The notes beneath the pieces are model-generated. The model was given only the letters and a program-made list of their open reading frames with translations, ran no database searches and was not told the DNA's origin. Made by a program: the position numbers and the translations under genes. Shown here piece after piece: positions 32,201 through 43,203 of a stretch of 64,000 nucleotides of DNA. Positions within the stretch are counted from its first letter, which is position 1; every line of letters begins with the position of its first letter. The DNA is from Osmia lignaria lignaria (Eukaryota; Arthropoda; Insecta; Hymenoptera; Megachilidae), in NCBI RefSeq assembly GCF_051020975.1, contig NC_135038.1, positions 3,780,001-3,844,000 on the forward strand, given 5' to 3'.

Positions 32201-33839
32201 GTGGAAGAAAGTTCAACAGAATCTCCTAGTACAGGGTCTTCTTCCTCAATTGGAAGATTTGAACCCCAATTACAGGAGTCATCTTTTGTACCTGCCCAGT
32301 CTACAATACAGAGTTGGGGTGAGCCGGGCGGCGTATCAGTTCCTTCTAGCAGCACGGCAAATAACACGCTAATAATTCCACTTAGGCCATTACCTTCTAA
32401 CGTTTTGAGTTCCTCTTCGGATGCGAATGAACATCCGACAAATAATTTAAATCTAGATTCATTGCAACCTTCCAAAGACAATCTGATTAAGGACGCGGTC
32501 ACGTCATCGCCTAAATTTTCAAAAACCTTTACGGGTACCCAATATTATGTATTAGGTCATCCCATAAGTTCGTGCCGTTTTTTGAACGGTCCCATGTGTT
32601 AATGTCTTTAAATGTGTATGAATTGTTGTTTTTAGTTTTTCTAGAATATTTGACATCTCATGAACTGATAAATTAAGTGATTTCTCTACAAGATCTTGAA
32701 TTTTGTCTTCCTGTGTCTGAGAAAAACGATCAGAACGTTCCTCATCTTCTAAACAAAAATTCTCATCTTTAAAACGTGTAAACTATTTTCTACAGTTACG
32801 AGATGAAAGAGCAGTTTCTCCGCAAACAGCACATATATTGTTTGTCGCAATTGTTACCGAACTTCCTTTTCGAAATTCATATAACATTAGATGTCGGAAA
32901 TGAATACGAATTTGACTCATCATTTTTAACTGTTAAAAATCAATCCGTTTACTATTTCACGATCCCATACCCATGAAAATCTCTTTTAGACTGCCCTCAA
33001 ACAAATAAACTGAAGTGCATTGGTTTCTTATCGCCTTGTGTTTATAAATCGAAGCGTGAAATGTATACATACAAAAGTCGGCACGAACTTATGGGATGAC
33101 CTAATAGTAAAAGGTTGTATTCCTCATTTTGATGGAAAGCCATTTCAAGTAAACCATTTTATTGCTCAATGTAGGCTTGCTGACACCTTAGTCAAAACCG
33201 AGGACAAAACTCTTTTGCTCGCTATAATTCGGAATCGAATGCAACACCGGGTTTACAGGAGCATAGTGGGTGATGACGAACCGGAAACTGTGGAGGAATT
33301 GATAGCTCTGATCAAATCCACGTTCGCCCAAAGTTTTAATTTAAATGATACTCAAAATGAGTTGAAGACCGTACGTCGTCGTGAAAGCGAATCGATCGAA
33401 GAATATGGGTTCCGGGTAAACGATATTTTAGATCGCGGGGTACAGGCGGCGAAAGAAGATTTGAATTCAGAGGAATTTGGGGGCATTAAAAAATTGCTCA
33501 TGACAGGCGCGGTGACAGGATTTTTAGGGGGATTGGGAAATGACGTTGTCGCGAGTATTCTTTCTAATGATGACGTTAAAGATTTAAGAGCGGCAATTAA
33601 GTTAGCATCAAAAATTGAGACTCAGGTAAATTCATCGCGGACTTCACAGAACATCAACGTTTCTGATGTAAATTCTAAAGTTCTGATCGCGGAAACGCGC
33701 GACCGCAAATGTTTTACCTGTGGAAAGGCCGGGCATATTTCTGCGGATTGTCGGGTGCGCCGGGATCGTCGCTTCATAAATTCAAATCGTGACCACCAGT
33801 TTCCTTCAATTTCTGAAAATCAAGGAAATCCTTTGAAAT
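32201..33839 (+). pseudogene. gypsy gag split by a mariner insertion
   Basis: N-terminal part 32201-32551: Ser/Thr/Pro-rich, open from after a stop near 32155 with an apparent frame change from the ATG at 32137. C-terminal part 33107-33839: capsid-like domain, then a CX2CX4HX4C zinc knuckle (CFTCGKAGHISADC) near 33711-33752. Removing the mariner at 32552-33104 (with one TA) rejoins the frame in the same region. Function in an intact element: particle assembly and RNA packaging. Frame open at 33020-33106 is mariner DNA, so that start codon is not meaningful. Confidence 0.8.
32552..33104 (-). mobile_element. Internally deleted mariner, 553 bp
   Basis: The termini TTAGGTCATCCCATAAGTTC are mirrored at the right end, with TA at 32550-32551 and 33105-33106. 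On the minus strand, from about 32920, the first ~110 codons of a mariner transposase can be read. They hold the helix-turn-helix N-terminal region ending in an LEDEERS motif, with an in-frame stop where the family has a conserved Trp. The catalytic DD34D half is absent. It is inserted in gag of the gypsy element. Confidence 0.9.
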
Positions 33840-33847
33840 CGAGAAAG

Positions 33848-34085
33848 AATTGTTAGCAGTTTTGTTTGGAGTGGAACATTTTCGACCCTACCTTTATGGC
33901 CGGCAATTTACGTTGCTTACTGACCATAGACCTTTAGTTTGGCTTCACAGTGTCAAGGATCCAACGTCTAAAATTATGAGGTGGCGTATTAGATTGAATG
34001 AGTATGATTATACTGTAGTGTACAAATCTGAAAAGGTTACCGTCAATGCCGAGGCACTTTCATGGAATAATGAGTCGCTTGTGGC
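33848..34085 (+). pseudogene. gypsy RNase H fragment
   Basis: Begins KELLAVLFGVEHFRPYLYG in the frame starting just before 33850 and includes LLTDHRPLVWL with the conserved Asp, then IMRWRIRLNEYDYTVVYK. This is the RNase H segment that follows reverse transcriptase in Ty3/gypsy pol. It joins gag sequence within about 10 bp, so about 1.5 kb of protease and reverse transcriptase was deleted. The frame runs on to 34362 without further recognisable domain. Confidence 0.85.
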
Positions 34086-35227
34086 CTCTGCATTCCTGGC
34101 GCGCGGAAAGGCAGCGGCTAAACAAAACGAGGTCACTAACAAAGTGCAAGGAACTTTGTATTCGGAAGCAGTATCATCAGGAAGTTTATTTAAATCTCTG
34201 AAGGGATCATCCTATGCGGGTGCCTGTGCGGTCCCGGTGCAGCTTGTGCCAGCGCAGTGTGTGATCCCCGTGACTGTGTGGTTTTGTCCTCGCCTCGAAC
34301 AGTGGTTTCGGGTGACTGTGAGAATGAGGTCGCAGCTAGTAGATGTGCTGGACCAACCGTGAAATCCACCCCAGACGTTACATGCGGGTGCGACTCGGTA
34401 AAATGTTTCCAACCGGTCAGGCCATTAATTTGTCCAGCGTGCCATGGTTCGTGCTATGACAGGCAGACCAGCGTGCATTTACGCGCTTTTCCTGTACAAT
34501 GCCCAGCGCGCATGGATACATGCTTGCATGGTTCTAGGGTTGATGTTGTGGAATGCCTTGGTAGAGAGACTAGGCAGCGTGGACAAGTTGGCACTGGGAT
34601 TCCCAAGGGGATTGTGACCTCGGTAACAGTTTCTGTAAAGAAAAAGATAAAGATTATAGATCTTAATAATGTCGAGAGCGGTGAAAATAGTAGAAGTACA
34701 GTATTGGTCAATAATTTGGATAATGAAATAAATAGACCTACGGTAGATCCTTCCTCTTTGTCTGTTATACATCATGTAGAGGATAATCTTTTTATGCGAC
34801 ATGATAATCTTGTTCATTTTACTCCTTTAAATTGTAGTGATACATCCCAGACCACTGTGGGCTTTCTAAGTCGAATTGGATTTACAGTAAGCAGTATCAA
34901 ATTGGAGTTGATAACGTTATGATGATTTTTTCCGCACGATAAACATTCTGTTTCTTTTCATTTTATAAAAATGAATCTTAAGATGAGTTAGGTCTTAGTC
35001 ACATCGAATCTTCGTTAAAGTCATTAAAACCTCTTCTTGACACTTTGGGTTCCAAAATCTTCAGTCTTCTAATACATCCGGATAGATTCAATATTTCTGA
35101 AATATATCGTTACCTTGTGTGTTGGTAAAGTTGTAGTTCCACCGAAGTCGAGTAGTTGTCCTTAAATTATCAGGGATATTTTTCATAGGGCTCTTCTCTT
35201 AAATCACCACCACACAGATTATTGCGG

Positions 35228-35502
35228 CCCAGAATCTGGAAAAGGCGAAACAAAGAAGTAAGAATTATTATGATCAAACGTTTAATCCTAGTAAATTTAA
35301 TGTGAACGACGTTGTATATTTACTCAAGGAGCCCAGAATTTCTAAGTTTGATTGTGACTGGACAGGCCCTTACAGGATAAGCAGAATGTTTAATGACCTA
35401 ACAGCGGAATTAGAATTAGGAAGAAACAAGTTTAAGATAGTTCATACAAACAAACTGAAATTAGCACATGTAAGGCTAGACGATTCTACTGAGATGGATT
35501 GA
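35228..35502 (+). pseudogene. gypsy integrase C-terminal fragment
   Basis: The open frame has AQNLEKAKQRSKNYYD, then NVNDVVYLLKEPRISKF, then WTGPYRISRM, matching the GPY/F module and the preceding helix typical of Ty3/gypsy integrases. The catalytic core upstream is not found between 34930 and 35228. It ends at 35502 with a stop, immediately before the convergent Mutator-like gene. Confidence 0.8.
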
Positions 35503-35522
35503 AATTAGATTAGCATTAATAA

Positions 35523-36792
35523 TTAATTAGCAATAGCCTCACTTTCCATGCTACTAGAACTGGCATAACGATCATAGTTTTTATAACATTTATGATGTTT
35601 TGGGGATGTAGCTTTTCGTTCCGCTATATCACATATTGTGCAGTATTTATTTCGTATGCCGATAAACAGAAGTTTTCCTGTGCGCAAATCTACAATGGCA
35701 CCAACACCGGAAAGTGAATTATAATTCGTACCATACGATTTCTTCATCCAACTACCATCCGCTATGACAGTTGTGTACGGGATACCGTCGACGACTTCAT
35801 TGTTTTCAAAAGCTAATCGTCTTTCTTCTTCCCCCGCTGCCTGCATGGTATTCATTGCGCTTTTCATACATTCAGCTACAAGTTTTTCACGGTACCTCAG
35901 GTACGCCGTTTCAGCCATGCAGGGCATATTCAAGGCGGCGCATAATTCTTCTAGTTGTGCATAGCCGATTCCGACTGTAACAGTCGCGGTCGTCATGGCC
36001 TCATTTACATTCATTATATCTGAATGCATAGGTTTCGACCAAACAGTATCTTCGTAATTGCACATTTGGCACTTGAAGAAAAACTGTGTGAGACACCCAT
36101 GCTGGCGACTACCGATCATTTTCCAATCGCGAAAATGACATTCAATACCTCGCGCATGATTGTCGAACGTTCTATGTATTTCATTCCAAAAGAACTGAAC
36201 GTCAACAACGCGGCGGCCTACTGGCACATTTTCCGAAATACGTCCCACATCTACGTGTCCGACGTCTACGACGAGATTGTTGTCGCTATTGTCCAGGACG
36301 TTTTGTACAGTGGATCTCTCACTTGTACATTCGCATTGTACGACAGTTTCATCGTTTTTGCGAAGGGCGTTTTCTGATGAGATGCGTCCCATATCTTTAT
36401 TTTCGCGATGGGCGTTTTCTGATGAGATGCGCCCCGTATCTTTAGGATCGTTTGAGATAAACGAAGGATCATTATCATGATATTTACAAACTAGTAGGGG
36501 GGCTGACATATCTGTCTGACCAACCTCCTTCACATTTTTCGATACACAACGTTTTCCCGGGAGAGAATTTCTCTCTTTGAAAACTGCAGTAGGTTCAATC
36601 GTCGATGCCAACGATTGCCATTGTTTTTGTCGCCTGCAAAGTAGAACGGATGAGGTTAGAAATATTTGTAAATATTTGCACACAAATTACTGAAATGTAT
36701 TTTGTGAGCACTTACAGTTTTCTATAAGTTCTTTTGAGGGAGAGCCTTCTCCTATCCGGAAACGTCTGATTTGTACGTTTTTTATTTGCCAT
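35523..36792 (-). CDS. Mutator-like transposase gene, two exons, C-terminus missing
   Basis: Exon 1 (36792-36716) starts ATG and encodes MANKKRTNQTFPD, ending AACT|GTAAGT. An 82-bp intron (36715-36634) ends TACTTTGCAG. Exon 2 runs 36633-35523, and the splice keeps frame (RKL|RQKQW), giving about 394 residues. The first half is Ser/Asn-rich with a duplicated GRISSENA block. A CxxC pair (CQMC) precedes the catalytic segment VIADGSWMKKSYGTNYNSLSG (first Asp near the middle of that block), followed by GIRNKYCTIC and MESEAI. This matches the arthropod Mutator-like transposase domain family. Relatives continue for a further few hundred residues with the remaining catalytic acids. Here a stop follows MESEAIAN at the border with the gypsy remnant, so the enzyme is probably dead or a domain-only product. 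It could still be transcribed. Confidence 0.75.
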
Positions 36793-36878
36793 TTGTGCTT
36801 ATTTGTTGCACAAATGATTGAAAATATCGATAGAAATTTAGTTTTTCAAGATCTTCTACGTCTAAGAAAGAAGTAGTG

Positions 36879-37041
36879 CAGGATTGCCTCGAAATAACTT
36901 TCAAAATATTTCTTGAAAATACGCAACACGGTATCCCCTCTTCTTTGCTTGAAGTCACTCGCAAAGTAAGAGGTCCGAGAAATGAGTGAGAGGTCCGTTT
37001 CTACGAGTCCCGAGCGAGTTGCTTATTTCTAGGCAATCCTG
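36879..37041. mobile_element. pogo-type MITE, 163 bp
   Basis: Ends CAGGATTGCCTCGAAATA and TATTTCTAGGCAATCCTG are inverted. TA follows at 37042-37043; the left flank is TG, probably a mutated TA. The interior CCCCTCTTCTTTGCTTGAAG matches the 26000-26470 element, linking the families. It lies just upstream of the Mutator-like gene. Confidence 0.8.
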
Positions 37042-37044
37042 TAG

Positions 37045-37105
37045 ACGCGCCGTAACCGTGCCGCGCCGTAACCGTACCGCGCCGTAACCGTGCCGCGCCG
37101 CGACC
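37045..37105 (+). repeat. GC-rich minisatellite, ~16-bp unit
   Basis: About four tandem units of CGCGCCGTAACCGTGC with small changes. It is much richer in G and C than its surroundings, and may form part of an LTR that ends with GCGGTAACCCGTCACA near 37342, though the LTR start could not be fixed. Confidence 0.8.
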
Positions 37106-37994
37106 GTCTCGCGATCGCCGATAATATTGGAACCATAGATATAAGTACCGCGTCGCCGTAGCCGTTAAGCCATTTAGATTGATAGGACCCCAGGGCCGTA
37201 GTCTTAAATAAGCTTGTACTTTTTAGTTAAGAGAATATAATTATTATTTCACCCACTAACCACCGACTTTTATTCATTCGTTCGCCTGAACCCCGGACTT
37301 ACCGGCTGAGCCAGCAAACCCCCGGCGGTAACCCGTCACAAATTTGTAAAGGGTATAGCCGGATAAGATGGTCAAAAGTGCCCCCAAACCAAATTCGACT
37401 TGCAATGGCTCATTCGATAGCTTATAAAAAAAAAACCAGTCTGTGCCAAGTTTCAACCCTGTATGTTATCTGGGAGGGTAGTTACGGGTAAAAATGTAAT
37501 TGCGAGGTTTTTGGCCAATTTCTCCCATTTAATGACAGTCGAAAATTCTGAAAAAAATCAGAGACATTTCTATTTGTGAGGCACATATTACAGAATTTTT
37601 TCAGATTTTTAAATTGAAAACTGAAGCCGTGAAAAATCAAAAATTTCAAAAAATGCTGAAAAATGGCGATTTTGTATTGAAGGACCTGAGGTCCTACGAT
37701 CATATTTATTTTGTAAGTGTATATTATTGATACTATCATCCTCAATTTTTTTCAGATTTTTTGGAGAGGTGCGCCATAGTTAAAAAAATTAAAAACCGAT
37801 TTTTTCGCTGTTTTTTGCGTGTTAGAGTTACTTATTCGACGAATTTTCGTCTGTTATTTATCACATACATGGTATATACACTGTTCAATGTTTTTACATG
37901 CAGTGGAATAGAATAGGAATTAAACTAAATAAACATAATTGGTAAAAGTACGTTACGTCCGTTATATTTCAAAAGATTAAAGGTATTTTCAACG

Positions 37995-38094
37995 GTATCG
38001 GTGGTCCAGTGGTAAAGCGTCTGACTGCTAAACCGCTGGAAACTTGTTTTCGTAGGTTCGAGTCCACTCAAACTCAATTTTTTTTTTTTTTTTT
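37995..38094 (+). ncRNA. tRNA-like Pol III unit (tRNA-Ser-like), left arm
   Basis: Box A-like TGGTCCAGTGG (38002-38012), CTGCTAA where a Ser(GCU) anticodon loop would be, box B GGTTCGAGTCC (38055-38065) and a 17-T run (38078-38094) as a Pol III terminator. The acceptor and T stems pair poorly, while CCAGTGGT and ACCGCTGG form a different hairpin, so this is a tRNA-derived pseudogene or SINE head and not a working tRNA. Confidence 0.6.
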
Positions 38095-38346
38095 GGAAAT
38101 ATATTATTTCAAACTTATCCAGTTTTTTCTAACTACATATTCAGAATTGTTAGAGATAATGAAAAATATTAAATAATACTGTAACTGACAAAATACATGA
38201 CAAGAGAAACGGTAGAATAGAAAGTACTTCAAAATGGTATTTATGTATATTACAGATAAAAATATTAAAAAAATATTATTGAAACATTTGTAAACAAGTA
38301 TATTAATGATTATCATATAGGTAGAAGTTTGAAAAAATGTATTTCC

Positions 38347-38440
38347 AAAAAAAAAAGATTGAGTCTGAGTGGACTCGAACCTACGAAAAGAAGTTTCCAG
38401 CGATTTAGCAGTCAGACGCTTTACCGCTGGACCACCGACA
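38347..38440 (-). ncRNA. tRNA-like Pol III unit, right arm
   Basis: Mirror copy: box A TGGTCCAGCGG (38434-38424), box B GGTTCGAGTCC (38381-38371) and a T run (38356-38347), on the minus strand. Both promoter boxes are conserved between the arms while other positions differ. The two units point toward each other across the loop, so convergent transcription is possible. Confidence 0.6.
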
Positions 38441-39090
38441 CCGTTGAAATTACATTTAATGTTTTGAAATATAGCGGACGTAACGTACTTTTATTAATTA
38501 GGTTTATTTAGTTTCATTCCTATTCTATTCCACTGCATGTAAAAACATTGAACAGTGTATATACCATGTATTTGATAAATAACAGACGAAAATTCGTCGA
38601 ATAAGGAACTCTAACACGCAAAAAACAGCAAAAATATCGGTTTTTAATTTTTTTAACTGTGGCGCACCTCTGCCAAAAATCTGAAAAAAATTGAGGATGA
38701 TAGTATCAATAATATACACTTATAAAAAAAATATGATCGTAGGACCTCATCTCCTTCAATACAAAATCGCCATTTTTCAGGATTTTTTGACGTTTTTGAT
38801 ATTTCACGGCTTCAGTTTTCAATTTAAAAATCTGAAAAAATTCTGTAATATGTACCTCACAAACAGAAATGTCTCTGATTTTTTTCAGAATTTTCGAATG
38901 TCATTAAATAGGAGAAAATGGCCAAAAACCTCGCAATTACATTTTTACCCGTAACTACCCTCCCTGATGAGATACAGGGTTGAAACTTGGCACAGACTGG
39001 TTTTTCTTGATCACCTATCGAATGGTTCATAGCAAGTCGAATTTGGTTTGGGGGCACTTTTGACCATCTTATCCGGCTATACCCTTTATA

Positions 39091-39748
39091 TTGATTCCAA
39101 CTGATAATACTCGTTCTTTTTTTTTAATTCATTTAACACGAGTTTTATTTTCTTGTATATTCGTTCAATAGTCTTGTTGGAGCTTTCGAAAAGATACTAG
39201 GGAAGATTTCGAGATTCGAGGTTTTTACTAGCATGCTCTACAAATTTCGGAATATTATAAATTTTGGATTTTTTTTTTAAGAATATTGCACATTCAAGAT
39301 GATTGACTTTGATTTTTCTAATTGTTTCTTAAAAAATGGTTAATTGGCATCTTATGCACTTATGGTCGTATAAAGTTCCACTTATATTTTATAAATGACA
39401 CGTTAGTTGGTTAAATCGAGGGAGAAAATAGTTTGTAACAAATGTTCGTAACGTTTGGGGAATTAATAGCCCGATATCAATATGGAGAATTGGCTTGGTC
39501 GAACTACGAACTATTTTCGTTTCCTATTTCGCCCCTTTTCACCACGTTTGCTTTTTCAGATGGATTTGATTGTTTCGCCGTGCCCGACCCACGTCGAGGC
39601 AGCACTTTCCCAAGTAGAGAAATCCTATTGACGAAAGTACCAAAGGAGAACCAAAGACGAACATTGCCTTAATGTATCTCCTTCCTTTATCATCCAAGAT
39701 TCTGACCCGGAAGATGAGATTTCTCAATTACACTTAAGTCGATTACCT
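39091..39748. other. Spacer, no gene
   Basis: No recognised gene or repeat. A 76-codon frame at 39442-39672 has no support. Confidence 0.4.
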
Positions 39749-39752
39749 TTAA

Positions 39753-40027
39753 CCTTTTCGCTACGGCGAATTTGCCCGCAAATGCGTTATCCCGGTACGA
39801 GACAATCCTAACGCAGACAGACTTAAAAAATAAAAAACATGAAGTAAATCTAAAATAAAAGAAACGAAATACAAGAAATCAGCAATCATACAGGTAACAT
39901 ATTGTACATATATTCTGCTCCATCAAAGTTAAAAGTGAATGTGAAATTTAACGAGTGACTAAAGTCACTGTCAGTGCATGGCGAGCTTCAGCCGTTGAGT
40001 GACTAGTCACCGTTAGTAGCGAAAAGG
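39753..40027. mobile_element. piggyBac-like MITE, TTAA target
   Basis: CCTTTTCGCTACGG at the left and GTAGCGAAAAGG at the right are inverted, with TTAA at 39749-39752 and 40028-40031. Same terminus type as 60240-60706. TTAA specificity is the mark of piggyBac movers. Confidence 0.85.
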
Positions 40028-40074
40028 TTAAGGATGTCTGTGCTAAAGTCGTTTCTCGCGGAATCTAAGCGGTA

Positions 40075-40203
40075 GGATAAGGTGGTATAGAAGTAGCATC
40101 GTGTGAGCCCCATTGAACCATTCAACTTTATCCTTAAGACATTTAACGTATCTTTACAAACAGCAAAGATATTTGAGGTGCAAACGTTAGGTGACTCACC
40201 CTG
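40075..40203. mobile_element. TIR-bearing fragment, CAGGGTGAGTCACC end
   Basis: The reverse strand begins CAGGGTGAGTCACCTAACG next to TA (40204-40205). This terminal motif is common among insect TA-targeting repeats. The other end is not visible. Confidence 0.5.
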
Positions 40204-40205
40204 TA

Positions 40206-43203
40206 TACACGCATACTTACTTTTGATATAACGCTATATATATATATACATATGCACTCACTGATACTAGGTAGCTCTGCCACGTTATACTCACCTTTGT
40301 AAAGGGAACCACTGTAGATAGAGAACCCTGAGAGGAGCATCTAGAATTTTCTTATGCATAATCAATATCCGCTCCCATGCTCTTCAAGTAACGTCTGCTA
40401 CTAATGAATTCATGTGCAGTATCTATAGCTGATGAGTTAGCATCAGAAGATGACCAGCTCTAAGAACCCTGACGGCCGATAAGCCCGTCAGTTACCCAGC
40501 ATCCTTTTCAATACAAATAGAGGACCCAGAGCCCAATCTCAGTAGTCCTACCAGAGCCGTTCATCTTGTGCGCATCAAGCCTAAAAAGTAATCTACAGTA
40601 GTTTTCTACGAGTCTTTAACCCTAAAGGGTGATCTACCGTAGTTCTTCACGAGTCTCACCATCTTGTAACTATATGTAAGTCATTATATTATATCAACTA
40701 TCCATTATTGTACTCTGTGCATTTTATTCCGACCATACATCTCCACCTCCAATCCTACGTACGGAATCTCGCACATCCTAAATTATTCGCGACTACTATC
40801 ATTCTTTAAATCGGTACTCTACAATAAGACCCGACGTATGTACTTCAATTACTATCTTTATTATATCAACTACTCGATTCTTATTCGATTTCTGTACTCT
40901 TCCATCTACCTGGCAGCGCTCAAAGGAGTCGCACCGTCGTCTGTACCACGCCGTTATTGCGCTATATTGTACGACGAGTAAAAATCGAGTAAGTAACTAG
41001 ATGATTTATGACTCGTTCATTTTATTTACGATTTATTCTATTACACGTTGCGGTCTTTGTAGTTTAAGTGCACTAAGCGTCCCAATAAAAGGAAACGTCG
41101 CGGAGGAGTTAAGCACCGAGCTCGAGCCGCCTTCAAATGTCGCGTTCGCGAACTTATAGAAGAGTTGAACGCTCCGCTTCCAAGCTCGTCCGCCAATCCC
41201 GACAAGCCTTGTTACTCGCCGTTATCCGAGTAAAGGAGTACCCAAATGTTACGTGCGGCGCGCGCGCGTGTGCTTGTGACGCGACTGCGCCAAGTGTCAG
41301 CTGATGTATAAATACAAGAGTATAAAAATGTGGTAGTGTACTGGTCGAGCAATGCAACTATCGATAACGCAACGCGCGGGTGACGCCGTAAAGCCAGAAA
41401 ATTATTAAATATTTGTGGGTTCGGAGATACGCAAGTCCCATACGGACCCTTTCATAAGATCGCCAATATCATGGGATTTATGAAGGAGACTAATAAAGGT
41501 TATCAAAGAAAATTAAATTTGATTGAGATGAATCAAATGATATATTAGAAAATAAAAATGTTAAAATATAATGGGATACATATAACAGTGAAAGGTATAA
41601 AATATATATAAAATATTGAAATATGAAAGATATATAAAATAATGAAATAATATGAAAAATATATAAAATATTGAAATATAATAAAATATATATAAAATGT
41701 CGAAATATTATGAATGATATAGGGTATCGAAATATAATAATGATAGGTGTAAAATAAAATATAAAATATGATGAAATATAACAATGTGATTAAATATAAG
41801 AAAACGCAGGTTTAGCTCGCGTACAATTTAAACTTGAGACACACAATTATTGGCCGGAAATAGACGAATACGTGTGATAAAGTACAATTTGGAATTAGGA
41901 ATCTCCAGTTGAAGAAGACTCTTACAATCAAAATTGACTACGTCAATTTTGACTACTGGAAATTCCTTATCAATATATGCATGTAGCGACCGGAAGAGTA
42001 ATGGAAACGACTCACCGGATTATGTGGTAAAATTCCGTATAGTGATCCAAATTCTGCTGCTGCCATTTCTCTGCTGACTGTTCTCTAGAGGAAGGAGAGT
42101 GGAACACACACACCTTGAACCGCTGCACCGATACACAATTTTGAATGGCGCGAACTATTACGCAGTCTATTAACTAACACTACGGAAATATATGTACTTA
42201 TAAGGAAATAAAATTGAACTGCAAGGTTAAAATAATGAATAAAATAATCAAAACAAACGAAAGTAAAATCGATACACGAAGATTGAGTCTTTTGCCCTAT
42301 TTGCTACTTCCGAACAATTGAGGACAAAACTCGTCTCTAAACCACTTCGCGGACCCGCCGACACGCTGCTCGCGATTGTACGTCGAAGAGTGTCGCAATC
42401 TGCACCTCTCGGAGAAGACCAGAGTGGGCCTCGTCCGAAATTGTTTACATTGCGTTGTTGTGCGCCTAACGAATTAGGCGGCGGTGTCGATGCGTAAGGA
42501 GGCGGGATTTGCTTATCGGTGGTGCAGCAGGGATATGTGCGTTCCTCTCTCTGTTTTAATCTCCCTCTTTCTAATTCACGTATATTCCTTTACTCTTCCT
42601 GTCATATCAAAGACCTCGTTACTCATTAAAATATAATAAATTTTACAAAATTGCTTTAATCTTAGCGTTATAGGAAGGAAACATGCTTTTCAAAACCATT
42701 ACAGGTTACTGAATTCGAACGAATGTCAAATGGAAATCCAAATTCGCAACTTGGACCAACCGGCGTGGCGGAATTACAATATTATAGTGCTTAGTGAATT
42801 TAGCAGAAAATTCGGATTATTATAATGTACGTATAGGGAATTTTGATCATCTTCGCGGAACCGATAAGGAACGTTCTAGAGTGGTCAAGATTATCGGACC
42901 ACACAAATGATGTTTCGGGTTTACATCCGGCGATATTCAGTACCAAGAACGACACGTGATTTTGAACCGTGGGACCACGCTGATTTCGAGGAAGGAATTT
43001 GTTACGTTAACAATCGGAATTATGTCTGGAGGAGATAGATTATCTCGAAATTTCAAGGATCGTTTTTGCGTTCAATCCGGGGAGGTCCGGAATGCAAGAC
43101 AAGCTATCGATGTTCATGGTTTCCGTTCGCACCTCCAACCAAGGTCGAGGGTACGACGGATCAAGACGATGGGAGCTGGCCCATCAAGGAGATGACAGAG
43201 AAA
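40206..43203. other. Non-coding region, possible LTR remnants
   Basis: No gene recognised. 40,470-41,050 has LTR-like traits (polypyrimidine-rich, repeated AGTCTT/CCTAAAGGGTGATCTACCGTAG pieces, TTGTAACTATATG) but no TG...CA boundaries could be fixed. 41,560-41,800 is an AATATA-rich low-complexity tract. 42,000-42,540 is moderately GC-rich and unassigned. Confidence 0.4.
41560..41800. repeat. AT-rich simple repeat
   Basis: Degenerate array of AAATATAAAATAT/TGAAATA units. It explains a spurious Tyr/Ile/Phe-rich open frame on the minus strand. Confidence 0.85.

Larger units (their letters stand above)
31622..35505 (+). mobile_element. Internally deleted Ty3/gypsy element
   Basis: On the plus strand, in order: leader, gag (32140 to about 33830, interrupted by a mariner remnant), a fragment of RNase H fused almost directly to gag (33848-34080), degenerate sequence, and the C-terminal part of integrase (35228-35502). 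Protease, most of reverse transcriptase and the integrase core are gone. No 3' LTR is visible; the element stops at the Mutator-like gene. It cannot encode a working element. Confidence 0.8.
37346..39090. repeat. 1.75-kb foldback with tRNA-like promoter in each arm
   Basis: The arms, about 37346-38121 and 38317-39090, are inverted copies with terminal AAAGGGTATAGCCGGATAAG. Each contains one tRNA-like unit (37995-38094 and 38347-38440). The loop is about 195 bp. The flanks contain TA or TATA on both sides but no longer duplication is certain. No protein frame is conserved between arms. Confidence 0.85.

Noticed and set aside
33020..33106. Apparent start of gypsy gag at 33020
   Set aside because: This part is mariner terminal DNA; the gag frame there is open by chance.
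37043..37342. Solo LTR ending GTAACCCGTCACA
   Set aside because: LTR-like composition, but neither start nor target duplication could be fixed.
37995..38440. Functional tRNA-Ser genes
   Set aside because: Promoter boxes and poly-T are present but acceptor, anticodon and T stems do not pair properly.
40470..41050. BEL or copia-type LTR
   Set aside because: No TG...CA boundaries, PBS or second copy.
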